This document shows positions 30,433 through 38,059 of a stretch of 64,000 nt of DNA, in pieces. The DNA lies in the NCBI GenBank assembly GCA_021323655.1, contig JAJPKO010000065.1:157556-221555 (forward strand), in the 5' to 3' direction. The position numbers and the translations under genes were made by a program. Under the pieces are notes generated by a model that was not told the origin of the DNA, searched no databases, and worked only from the letters and a program-made list of their open reading frames with translations. Positions within the stretch are counted from its first letter, which is position 1. Each line of letters opens with the position of its first letter. This DNA is from Acidobacteriaceae bacterium. Lineage in GTDB: Bacteria; Acidobacteriota; Terriglobia; Terriglobales; Acidobacteriaceae.

Positions 30433-31122
30433 ATGACATTCTTAGCAGCATTGACGCAGGGCCTCTATCCGTTTGAGATCGTGCTGCTGTTTGGCGGCAT
30501 CGTTCTGCTGATCATCCTGCTTGCCGGCTTGGTTGCTGGCCTCATTCGCGGAAAAATCCCTTCCCTGCTGGTGTCGCTGTTCATCATTGCCATTCTGATG
30601 ATCGCTTATCCCAGCGTGCAGTCCATTAAGTACAAAGATCTGACCGTCACCTTGAACGACCAGTTGAAGCAGATGCTTCAAAACCCGACGGACCCGAATG
30701 TGCGAAACAATGTCGCCGAATTGACGAACAAAGTGGCGGCGCGTCCGACGAGTGTCGCAGCCACGGTCGCCACACTGGCAAGCGCCCAGTATGCATTGGG
30801 GAAACAACAACCTGCGCAGGAAAACTTGAATAAAGCGCTCCAGCTTGATCCGCAACAGCCAACTGCGCTCGAGCTGAAAAGCAAGATCGTGTCGGTCGGA
30901 CGGCTGCAGCAATTGACCAGTACAGTGCAGCGGGAGCCTGTAAACGGAGCGGCCAGGCAACAGCTTGAGGAGGCCGCAGCAGAAGTAGACCGGATGCCTC
31001 TGGCCAATCCTCAGGCCCTTACATCGCTGGCGAAAGCACAACAAATAATGGGAAATGAGGAAGCTGCCCAACAGACGGAAAAGAAGGCAATGGCTATCCG
31101 ATCAGGCGCATTCAAGCGTTGA
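30433..31122 (+). CDS. Membrane-anchored protein with TPR-like domain
   Basis: A 229-residue protein with two N-terminal membrane helices (FEIVLLFGGIVLLIILLAGLVAGLI and IPSLLVSLFIIAILMIAYP), followed by an Ala/Gln-rich helical region containing TPR-like repeats (LASAQYALGKQQPAQENLNKALQLDPQQPTALELKSKI). The frame runs further upstream through the riboswitch, but the ATG at 30433 starts just before the first helix and fits the promoter. Function unknown; probably a membrane scaffold. Confidence 0.72.
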   Translation: MTFLAALTQGLYPFEIVLLFGGIVLLIILLAGLVAGLIRGKIPSLLVSLFIIAILMIAYPSVQSIKYKDLTVTLNDQLKQMLQNPTDPNVRNNVAELTNKVAARPTSVAATVATLASAQYALGKQQPAQENLNKALQLDPQQPTALELKSKIVSVGRLQQLTSTVQREPVNGAARQQLEEAAAEVDRMPLANPQALTSLAKAQQIMGNEEAAQQTEKKAMAIRSGAFKR

Positions 31123-31136
31123 GGCTGGCTGAAAGC

Positions 31137-31213
31137 TGGTGACCCCGGGAAGATTCGAACTTCCGACACGCAGTTTAGGAAACTGCTGCTCTATCCACCT
31201 GAGCTACGGGGCC
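31137..31213 (-). tRNA. tRNA-Arg (CCT)
   Basis: Leftward: acceptor GGCCCCG/CGGGGTC, anticodon stem GCAGT/ACTGC with loop TTCCTAA (anticodon CCT), T loop TTCGAAT, discriminator A and an encoded CCA. It lies between convergent protein genes. Confidence 0.96.
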
Positions 31214-31278
31214 ACTCTTGAATATTCTAACCTGCTCGGACCCGCCTTCAGCCGCAGGCGGGAATCTGAGATCGAGCG

Positions 31279-32271
31279 CTACTTGCCGGCCGGCACGGGA
31301 AAGCTGTCTCGGGTTTCCAGTGTCAGGCTCTGCGCGTTTGGATCCGCAACTCGGCGCATGGTAATCTCGGCACGTTTCCCTGAAATTCGAATCACAAGGT
31401 AATGGTAGTTAATGTGCGGCGGTTGCACCTTTGCATTGCGACCATAGTGGTCTTCACTGCCTCGCACAAGCACGGGGTAAGGCTTTGCTCCACCTCCGCC
31501 TGAAACAAGGTAGGTAATGCCGTTGCGCTCAAAACGCTCGTAATTGTGAATATGCCCGTTCAGGACGATGAACTTTGCATGAGATTTAGGCACTTCACTT
31601 TCGAGAAGCTCACGCAGCGAGATTTCATTCTCGCCGGGCAGGCCAGCGGCAATCTGTGATTGCACGTCATTCATCCAGGGCATGTGGTCAAGAATGAAAA
31701 CGAAATCAACAGCAGATGGCAGATGTTCCAGCTGTGACTGGAACCAGAGGCGTTGCGGCGAACCCTGACCGCTCGCCTGTGTAGCATCCAGAGAGATGAG
31801 ATAAACATTCCCGATCTGTGCTGAATAGTAGAGGTGGTTTTTAAGCTCCGGAAAATTCTGAAGGTAATTTGCCACACCTGCATCATGGACATCTTTTACT
31901 TCATGGTTGCCCATCGTGGGGAAAATCCAGAGGTGTTCCGCTCGCCATAGCGCCGTTTCCTGCTGGTAAATCTTCCAGTCTGCCGGGTTGGAGCCGATAA
32001 AGGGAGTGTCTCCGGTCAGAAAAACAGCAAAGGGTCTTTCTTCTGCTACGGCTTTTACCAGAAATTGCCGGATTTTCGGGTTTGTATCTGTAACATCGGC
32101 TGTATCGGTAAATCGGGTGTCACCATATGCAACCAGCTTGATGGGTTGACCTGGCGCAATTCCATTCACGACAATCGTAGGACCGATGGCGGGCGGCGCG
32201 GTTTGACTCCAGGCACAGAACGACACTGCGAAACAAGCGATTAGAAGGGCCCGGCAGACTTTTGCAGTCAC
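31279..32271 (-). CDS. Secreted calcineurin-like metallophosphoesterase
   Basis: A 330-residue exported protein. It has a signal peptide (ALLIACFAVSFCAWSQ) and the dinuclear-metal motifs in order: VAYGDTR, FLTGDTP, TMGNHE, ILDHMP and VLNGHIHNYE, followed by the family's GGGGAKPYP. It resembles the purple-acid-phosphatase branch; the substrate is unknown. The GTG at 32271 overlaps the thiS stop codon (GTGA) and places the signal peptide at the N-terminus; a longer frame starting 24 codons upstream would lie inside thiS. Confidence 0.85.
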   Translation of the reverse strand: MTAKVCRALLIACFAVSFCAWSQTAPPAIGPTIVVNGIAPGQPIKLVAYGDTRFTDTADVTDTNPKIRQFLVKAVAEERPFAVFLTGDTPFIGSNPADWKIYQQETALWRAEHLWIFPTMGNHEVKDVHDAGVANYLQNFPELKNHLYYSAQIGNVYLISLDATQASGQGSPQRLWFQSQLEHLPSAVDFVFILDHMPWMNDVQSQIAAGLPGENEISLRELLESEVPKSHAKFIVLNGHIHNYERFERNGITYLVSGGGGAKPYPVLVRGSEDHYGRNAKVQPPHINYHYLVIRISGKRAEITMRRVADPNAQSLTLETRDSFPVPAGK

Positions 32272-32486
32272 GGCTGGAGACCACCCCCAACAAAATGTAC
32301 GATTTCGAGCTTGTCTCCAGAATGCAGAGAGACGGATTCCCAATTGGAGCGCGGAACAATCTCGCCGTTATGTTCAATCGCGACGCGATCGCCTTTCAGC
32401 CCCAGATGGGCAAGAAGCTGAGAAATAGTGGAGTTAGCCTCGAGGGACGGGAAATCCTTCTGCTGTCCATTGATGACGAGCTGCAT
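32268..32486 (-). CDS. thiS: Sulfur carrier protein ThiS
   Basis: A 72-residue ubiquitin-like protein that carries sulfur as a C-terminal thiocarboxylate in thiazole synthesis. Family features: a short MQLVINGQQKDF start, VAIEHNGEIVPRSNWESVSLHSGDKLEIVHFVGGG. Unusually, three residues (LQP) follow the terminal glycines, which should be free for activation. The neighbours are a phosphoesterase and a small membrane protein, not thiG, thiF or thiO. The 3' end overlaps the phosphoesterase start by 4 nt. Confidence 0.88.
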   Translation of the reverse strand: MQLVINGQQKDFPSLEANSTISQLLAHLGLKGDRVAIEHNGEIVPRSNWESVSLHSGDKLEIVHFVGGGLQP

Positions 32487-32511
32487 GATTTGAGGGTAGC
32501 AGAGACGGGGG

Positions 32512-32706
32512 CTACCGCAGCCATCGCCAAAGTGCCCAGACCGCCGCCGACATAATCACCAGGGCCGCATTAAAAAGGAAAACAAAAACGAGGCCGCGCA
32601 TGCATCCAAGCCCATCATCTATGGGCCGGGAGCTTTGCTCCAGAACTTCTTGTGTTTCAGCAGGAATGCCAGTAAGGCGTCGAATCGAATGACCGAGGGT
32701 GTTCAT
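32512..32706 (-). CDS. Small single-span membrane protein
   Basis: A 64-residue protein with a C-terminal membrane helix (GLVFVFLFNAALVIMSAAVWALW). The ATG is preceded by AAGGA at 5-nt spacing on the leftward strand. It lies 25 bp before thiS and is likely in its operon. The function is unknown. A longer in-frame start upstream is possible but lacks a ribosome site. Confidence 0.55.
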   Translation of the reverse strand: MNTLGHSIRRLTGIPAETQEVLEQSSRPIDDGLGCMRGLVFVFLFNAALVIMSAAVWALWRWLR

Positions 32707-32883
32707 ATGAATCCTTATGGCACTGTATCGGCGTGTCAGCGTAGGTACTTGAGAGAGATCGCGGAAATTCCATCGCACTGTTTCAATCTGGAACAGCGGC
32801 CAAGAATTACAAATTCCAATACCTGGCGGAATTCAGTTGTGCTTAAGCCCAATCGCAGAAGATTGTAGCCAGGAGAACCATTC

Positions 32884-33342
32884 ATGACTCAAAGAATGTT
32901 TACTGCGACGATTTGTGCCCTGCTGTTCACCGGATACGCTTCCGCTGAAAAGCTCATTCACAAAGCTGACATGCCGCAGGCTGTCCGGAAGACTGCTGAT
33001 GCCCAAAGACAGGGGGCTGTAGTGCGCGGCTATTCCAAAGATAGCGAGAATGGGCAAGTCGAGTACGAGGAGGAACTGCTGGTAAACGGACATACAAAAG
33101 ACATCACCATGGATGCGCGTGGCAACGTGATGGAAGTGGAGGAAGAGGTGGCCTTGTCTTCTCTGCCGCAGAGCGTACAGAGTGCTCTGAAGAACCGTGC
33201 GCCACAAGGACAGATTCGCAAAGTAGAGTCGCTCACAAAAGGAGGCAAACTAGTGGCATATGAGGCGCAGGTATACACAAACGGAAAGCATTCCGAAATC
33301 CAGGTGGGACCAAATGGAGAGCGCCTGGCACACGAAGAATAG
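32884..33342 (+). CDS. Secreted PepSY-like domain protein
   Basis: A 152-residue exported protein: signal peptide (MFTATICALLFTGYASA) then a PepSY-like/BLIP-like domain, where LPQSVQSALKNRAPQGQIRKVESLTKGGKLVAYEAQV is the conserved core, preceded by a possible second copy (MPQAVRKTADAQRQGAVVRGYSKDSENGQVEYEEELLVNG). Such proteins may inhibit or fold peptidases, or bind metals, in the periplasm. AGGAG lies 9 nt before the ATG. Confidence 0.7.
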   Translation: MTQRMFTATICALLFTGYASAEKLIHKADMPQAVRKTADAQRQGAVVRGYSKDSENGQVEYEEELLVNGHTKDITMDARGNVMEVEEEVALSSLPQSVQSALKNRAPQGQIRKVESLTKGGKLVAYEAQVYTNGKHSEIQVGPNGERLAHEE

Positions 33343-33385
33343 CATCGCCTTCAACCTGTATTCATGCGGCTTTCCTGAAACTTTC

Positions 33386-33415
33386 TTGACGTAGATACCG
33401 CTCAGAAACTACTCT
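33386..33415 (+). promoter_or_regulatory. Possible nuo operon promoter
   Basis: TTGACG (33386-33391) and TACTCT (33410-33415), 18 bp apart, lie 18-47 bp before nuoA. The -10 is poor. Confidence 0.35.
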
Positions 33416-33432
33416 CAGAAGAGAGGGTTTTG

Positions 33433-33840
33433 ATGCAGGGCGCACACTACTACTGGAATTATCTGCCGCTGTTGCTACAGATTCTGGCTGCGTTCGCGCT
33501 TGCTGCCGGAATGGTAGGTGCATCATGGCTGATTGGCCGGCGCCGCAACACCAAAGCCAAGCTCGATGCCTATGAATGTGGCATTCCCGTAGACAGCGAT
33601 ACCCGCGGACGCTTTTCCGTGGGTTTTTATATGGTGGCAATGCTCTTCATCCTGTTTGATGTGGAAGCCGTTTTCATGCTGCCATGGGCGGTAATTTACC
33701 GCGAGCTGCCAAAGATTTCCGGATCGCGCCTCTTTGGTTTCTGGGAGATGCTGGTTTACCTCGGCTTTGTTGCCGTCGGCATTTTCTACGTCTGGAGAAA
33801 GGGCATTCTTGACTGGTCTGCCGACAAGGGCGACCTGTAA
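33433..33840 (+). CDS. nuoA: NADH-quinone oxidoreductase subunit A
   Basis: A 135-residue membrane subunit of complex I with three helices. The family motif YECGIPV in the first loop and SVGFYMVAMLFILFDVEAVFMLPWAV are clear. The ATG at 33433 has GAGAGGG upstream; an in-frame TTG lies one codon earlier. It is first in the nuo operon. The usual neighbour nuoB is missing downstream. Confidence 0.95.
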   Translation: MQGAHYYWNYLPLLLQILAAFALAAGMVGASWLIGRRRNTKAKLDAYECGIPVDSDTRGRFSVGFYMVAMLFILFDVEAVFMLPWAVIYRELPKISGSRLFGFWEMLVYLGFVAVGIFYVWRKGILDWSADKGDL

Positions 33841-33856
33841 GTTACCAACAATAGCG

Positions 33857-33872
33857 GCACGAATGTTCGTGC
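33857..33872. repeat. GCACGAA-TG-TTCGTGC hairpin in the nuoA-nuoC gap
   Basis: A 7-bp perfect palindrome sits in the 76-bp gap where nuoB is normally found. It may be an mRNA processing or stability element. Confidence 0.5.
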
Positions 33873-33916
33873 GAATGTAACTGAATCGGCTGAAAATTGA
33901 AATTTAGAAGGACGCA

Positions 33917-34411
33917 ATGGACTCAGCTGTTCTAGGGAAAGATACTGTACTGGCGGCGCTGCCGGAAAACCGGGCACTCTCTTCTCTTTTGGCGTGGAAG
34001 GCCGAGGCCGTTCTGGACGCGACATACGATCGCAAAGAGTTGACGATTACGATTGCACGCGATGAGATTCGTGGCGCATGTCAAACCTTAAAAAACGCTG
34101 GCTACAACTTCTTTGAAGATGTGACCTGCGTGGATTGGTATCCGACAGAACCGCGCTTTCAGATCACCTACCATCTTCTTTCTCACTCCCTGAAAGAACG
34201 CGTCCGGCTCATCTGCCCGGTCGAGAGTATTGATCCCAGCATTGACAGCATTACATCCATCTGGCCTGCGGCCAATTTTTATGAACGCGAGGTCTGGGAC
34301 CTTTTTGGCGTGCGCTTCCACGGACACCCCGAGCTGCGCCGCATCATGATGCCGGAAGAGTGGGAAGGACACCCATTGCGTAAAGACTATCCCGTGGAGG
34401 GCTACCGTTAA
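33917..34411 (+). CDS. nuoC: NADH-quinone oxidoreductase subunit C
   Basis: The 164-residue 30-kDa-type subunit of the peripheral arm of complex I. The conserved part is YEREVWDLFGVRFHGHPELRRIMMPEEWEGHPLRKDYPVEGY. It is not fused to NuoD, unlike in E. coli. The TAA stop shares its last base with the nuoD ATG. Confidence 0.94.
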   Translation: MDSAVLGKDTVLAALPENRALSSLLAWKAEAVLDATYDRKELTITIARDEIRGACQTLKNAGYNFFEDVTCVDWYPTEPRFQITYHLLSHSLKERVRLICPVESIDPSIDSITSIWPAANFYEREVWDLFGVRFHGHPELRRIMMPEEWEGHPLRKDYPVEGYR

Positions 34412-35652
34412 TGCCGAAGGCCCCCGAGCTTGCCGAGTTTGTTGAGACTTCTACCCTGCTGAAGGCGCGTCCGGAAGAAGGCGCAAAAGACCGCACCATG
34501 GTCCTGAACATGGGCCCGCAGCACCCATCCACGCATGGCGTGCTTCGTCTGGTGATCGAAATTGACGGCGAAACGGTGCTGAAGGTCGTTCCGGACATCG
34601 GCTACCTGCACACTGGAATTGAGAAGACCTGCGAGGCAAAGTTCTACCAGCAGGTCGTCCCCTTGACCGACCGCATAGACTACCTGTGTCCGATGACCAA
34701 CAATCTGGCCTACTGTCTAGCGGTCGAAAAGCTGCTTCAGCTTGAAATTCCTGACCGCGCGCAGTGGCTCCGCGTCCTTTTGAACGAACTGACGCGGCTC
34801 AACTCACACCTGGTCTGGCTGGGCACGCACGCCATGGACATCGGCGCGCTGACCGTCTTCCTCTATTGCTTCCGCGAGCGCGAAGAGATTCTGCGCATCT
34901 TCGAGCATGTCTCTGGCCAACGCATGATGACCTCCTACTTCCGTGTGGGAGGGTTGTCGCTGGAGCCGCCGATTGACTTCTTTGATCGCGTGCGCAGATT
35001 CATTAAGGTCATGCCGGAGAAGATTGACGAGTATGAGAATCTTCTGACGGGCAATCCGATCTTCATAAATCGCCTCAAAGGCGTTGGCTATCTCAGCCCG
35101 GAAGACGCGATTTCGCTCGGTGTGACAGGCCCCCCCCTGCGCGCATCCGGCGTGGATTGGGACCTGCGGCGCGACATGCCGTATTCGAGTTACGAAAAGT
35201 TCCAGTTCAAGGTACCGGTTTCGAATGACGGCGATGTATGGGCGCGCTATCTCGTCCGCATTCAGGAGATGCGCGAGTCGGTGAAGATTGTCGAGCAGGC
35301 GCTCGAAGGAATGCCGGAAGGCCGCATTACAGCCGATGCTCCCAAAGTCGTATTGCCAGACCGCGAGAAGATGAAGACCCAGATGGAGTCTCTCATCTAT
35401 CACTTTAAGATTGTGACGGAAGGCTTTACCGTTCCGGCTGGCCAGGTGTACCAGGCAGTTGAATCGCCGCGGGGCGAGATGGGCTATTACGTTGTCAGCG
35501 ATGGCACGGCCAAGCCGTATCGGGTTCACATGCGCAATCCTTCCTTCGCCACATTACAGGCATTGCAAACCATGTGCGCGGGACGGCTGATTGCGGATGT
35601 GGTGGCTGTCATTGGCTCCATTGATATTGTGCTTGGAGAGATTGACCGGTGA
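34411..35652 (+). CDS. nuoD: NADH-quinone oxidoreductase subunit D
   Basis: The 413-residue 49-kDa-type subunit that forms the quinone site with NuoB. Signatures are NMGPQHPSTHGVLRLV, GYLHTGIEKTCE, DRIDYLCPMTNN and the C-terminal GSIDIVLGEIDR. The first 30 residues are an extra N-terminal stretch (PELAEFVETSTLLKARPEEG). GGAGG precedes the start. The last codons overlap a GTG-started unknown gene. Confidence 0.96.
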   Translation: MPKAPELAEFVETSTLLKARPEEGAKDRTMVLNMGPQHPSTHGVLRLVIEIDGETVLKVVPDIGYLHTGIEKTCEAKFYQQVVPLTDRIDYLCPMTNNLAYCLAVEKLLQLEIPDRAQWLRVLLNELTRLNSHLVWLGTHAMDIGALTVFLYCFREREEILRIFEHVSGQRMMTSYFRVGGLSLEPPIDFFDRVRRFIKVMPEKIDEYENLLTGNPIFINRLKGVGYLSPEDAISLGVTGPPLRASGVDWDLRRDMPYSSYEKFQFKVPVSNDGDVWARYLVRIQEMRESVKIVEQALEGMPEGRITADAPKVVLPDREKMKTQMESLIYHFKIVTEGFTVPAGQVYQAVESPRGEMGYYVVSDGTAKPYRVHMRNPSFATLQALQTMCAGRLIADVVAVIGSIDIVLGEIDR

Positions 35653-35999
35653 CGGAAGCAGTTCCCGATCAGCGGCTTTTTCAGGAGCTGTGGATTTCAT
35701 TTGTTGCACTCATTCGGTCGTATGTAGCTGGATACGATCTGGGCCGCGCTACGGGGCATACTCTGTTAGAAGCAAATGAAGCTGACCTGAGCATTCAATC
35801 ACCGCGAAAGCGCCTGGATGTACGCTTTGATAGCAGGAATGGCAAGGGTGTCTGGGCAGTTTCCGTTGAGCGAGAGCTGGAAAATGGAAACTTTCAGTTC
35901 GCGCGGGACAGTCAGGTTCGCCTGAGCGACCGTCGCGGGACAGTGGATATGGAAATTGCAGCAGAGGCCTTGACGGCCAAAGTTTTGGATGAGGAATAG
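35649..35999 (+). CDS. Unknown protein encoded within the nuo operon
   Basis: A 116-residue soluble acidic protein that I do not recognise. Its GTG start overlaps the nuoD stop (GTGA), and it ends 12 bp before nuoE, so it is translated with complex I genes. It begins with a predicted helix (LFQELWISFVALIRSYVAGYDL) and continues as likely beta strands (LDVRFDSRNGKGVWAVSVERELENGNFQFARDSQVRLSDRRGTVDMEI). No cysteine cluster or membrane segment is present. It may be an assembly factor or accessory subunit; this rests only on position. Confidence 0.75.
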   Translation: MTEAVPDQRLFQELWISFVALIRSYVAGYDLGRATGHTLLEANEADLSIQSPRKRLDVRFDSRNGKGVWAVSVERELENGNFQFARDSQVRLSDRRGTVDMEIAAEALTAKVLDEE

Positions 36000-36011
36000 G
36001 GAACATTTAGG

Positions 36012-36521
36012 ATGAGCACTCCTGCAACCACAATTTTTTCACCGGAGACGGCGGCGCGGTTCGACCGCCTGGTCACCCTGTATCCGGTGCGGCGCTCGGC
36101 GCTGATTCCTATGCTGCTCTATGCGCAGGATGAGGTTGGCTATATCTCCGATGAAGTTGTAAAGGAAGTTGCCCAGCGCATTGGCATTACCGAGCTCGAT
36201 GTTCGGAACGTGCTCAGCTACTACTCCATGCTGCGGACCAAGCCTGCGGGCAAATACAACATTCAGGTATGCACCAATATCTCCTGCATGTTGCGCGGCG
36301 GGTATGAGATTCTTGAGCACTGCAAACAGCGACTTGGCATTGGCCATAAGGAAGTAACTCCCGACGGGCAATTTTCCCTCGAAGAGGTTGAGTGCATCGG
36401 CGCCTGTTGCTGGGCACCTGCCATTCAAGTCAACTACGACTTCTACGATGAATTAACTCCAGAAAAAATGGACGCAGTCCTCGAAGAGTACAAGACTGGA
36501 CGAGGAAAGGAGACAAGATAA
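36012..36521 (+). CDS. nuoE: NADH-quinone oxidoreductase subunit E
   Basis: The 169-residue 24-kDa-type subunit of the NADH module. A four-helix start precedes a thioredoxin-like fold with the [2Fe-2S] ligands VCTNISC and ECIGACC. The family segment LDVRNVLSYYSMLRTKPAGKYNIQVC is clear. The stop is 1 bp before the nuoF ATG. Confidence 0.95.
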   Translation: MSTPATTIFSPETAARFDRLVTLYPVRRSALIPMLLYAQDEVGYISDEVVKEVAQRIGITELDVRNVLSYYSMLRTKPAGKYNIQVCTNISCMLRGGYEILEHCKQRLGIGHKEVTPDGQFSLEEVECIGACCWAPAIQVNYDFYDELTPEKMDAVLEEYKTGRGKETR

Positions 36522-36522
36522 G

Positions 36523-37830
36523 ATGCCACGGCTCGTCTCCCATCCCGATGAAGTAAAAATTATCTCTCGCCGTTTTGGCCAGGGTGCGGAAAACCTCGAC
36601 AAGTACCTCGAACTGGACGGGTACAAGGCCACGCAACTTGCGCTGGAGAAAGGCGCCGACTGGATCATTGCGGAGATGAAGGCCAGCGGCCTTCGTGGGC
36701 GCGGCGGAGCAGGTTTCCCCACCGGAATGAAGTGGTCGTTTGTACCGAAGCAATCGGACCGCCCGAAGTACGTGCTTGTGAATGGCGACGAAAGCGAGCC
36801 TGGGACCTGCAAAGATCACCTTATCTTTTTGCATGATCCTCATGCGGTGATTGAAGGCACCATTATTGCCGGACTTGCCATCGGCGCCAAGATGGGCTTT
36901 ATCTACCTGCGCGGCGAGTACCGTTATCTGCTCAAGATCATGGAGAAGGCCGTCGCCGACGCCTATGCGCGCGGTTTTCTCGGCAAGAACATCTTCGGCT
37001 CTGGTGTTGATTTTGATGTCGTCACGCAGACCGGAGCAGGCGCCTATGAAGTCGGCGAAGAGTCGGCCCTGATGGAGTCGCTGGAGGGTAAGCGCGGCGT
37101 GCCGCGCATCAAGCCGCCCTTCCCGGCTGTTGTTGGACTGTATGGTGGTCCGACCGTCATCAACAATGCTGAGACGATCGCCACTGTTCCGCACATTCTG
37201 CTGATGGGCGGAGAACCATATGCAAAGATTGGCTCAGAGCGCAATGGCGGAACGCGTCTGTTCGGCATCAGCGGACACGTGGAACGCCCGGGTGTTTACG
37301 AGCTGCCGATGGGTTACAACCTAAAGAAGGCCATCTACGAAGTTGCCGGTGGTGTGCGCGGCGGGCGAGGTCTGAAGGCGGTTGTGCCCGGAGGTTCTTC
37401 CACCCCGGTGTTGAGGCCGGAAGAAATTGATGTGGGACTCGACTTTGACCAGATGGGCAAGGCAGGCACAATGCTTGGCTCGGGCGGGATCGTCGTGATT
37501 GATGACCAGACCTGTATCGTCGAATTTGCGCTGCGGACGATTGCCTTCTACCAGCACGAAAGCTGCGGATGGTGCATCCCCTGCCGCGAAGGAACCGACT
37601 GGCTGAAGAAGACCATTGGACGCGTCCACGCGGGCGGCGGAGTGGACAAGGACCTCGACAACATCCGCTACCTCGCAGAAAACATGATGGGCCGGACCTT
37701 CTGCCCCCTGGGCGACGCGGCGGCGATGCCGACGCTTGGGTTCATCAAGAAGTTCCGCAGCGAATTTGAAGACCACTTAAACGGAAAACCGTGCCCTTAC
37801 GCCAGGCATGAAGAGTTAGTAGGCGCGTGA
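36523..37830 (+). CDS. nuoF: NADH-quinone oxidoreductase subunit F
   Basis: The 435-residue 51-kDa-type subunit that binds FMN and NADH. Motifs are LRGRGGAGFPTGMKW, VNGDESEPGTCKD, GAGAYEVGEESALMESLEG, and the N3 [4Fe-4S] ligands CGWCIPCREG with a later Cys in MGRTFCPLGDAA. AAGGAG lies upstream of the start. A gap of 229 bp separates it from nuoG. Confidence 0.97.
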   Translation: MPRLVSHPDEVKIISRRFGQGAENLDKYLELDGYKATQLALEKGADWIIAEMKASGLRGRGGAGFPTGMKWSFVPKQSDRPKYVLVNGDESEPGTCKDHLIFLHDPHAVIEGTIIAGLAIGAKMGFIYLRGEYRYLLKIMEKAVADAYARGFLGKNIFGSGVDFDVVTQTGAGAYEVGEESALMESLEGKRGVPRIKPPFPAVVGLYGGPTVINNAETIATVPHILLMGGEPYAKIGSERNGGTRLFGISGHVERPGVYELPMGYNLKKAIYEVAGGVRGGRGLKAVVPGGSSTPVLRPEEIDVGLDFDQMGKAGTMLGSGGIVVIDDQTCIVEFALRTIAFYQHESCGWCIPCREGTDWLKKTIGRVHAGGGVDKDLDNIRYLAENMMGRTFCPLGDAAAMPTLGFIKKFRSEFEDHLNGKPCPYARHEELVGA

Positions 37831-37857
37831 AGGGAGCGGAACCAGAGGAAGGCCATT

Positions 37858-37944
37858 ATGATAACTGGCGTCCAATGCGAGATTGCAAACCGCCTGATAT
37901 CGCTTCGTGGTAATTCTCTGAGTGTGCAGGAGAACCAGGATTGA
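37858..37944 (+). CDS. Possible 28-residue peptide between nuoF and nuoG
   Basis: ATG with GAGGAAGG about 5 nt upstream opens 28 codons (MITGVQCEIANRLISLRG...). The remaining part of the gap to nuoG shows no ORF but ends with AAAGGAAG before nuoG. The peptide could be a remnant or regulatory leader; the support is only the ribosome site. Confidence 0.22.
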   Translation: MITGVQCEIANRLISLRGNSLSVQENQD

Positions 37945-38059
37945 TCAACACGAAGAATTGTTCAGAAAACTTGTCGCAAAATCAATAAGCACGATTCAGG
38001 ATAGAAAGCCTGGAAAAGGGTGCAAAAAGTAACAGCGGCCCAAAGCGCAAAAGGAAGAA

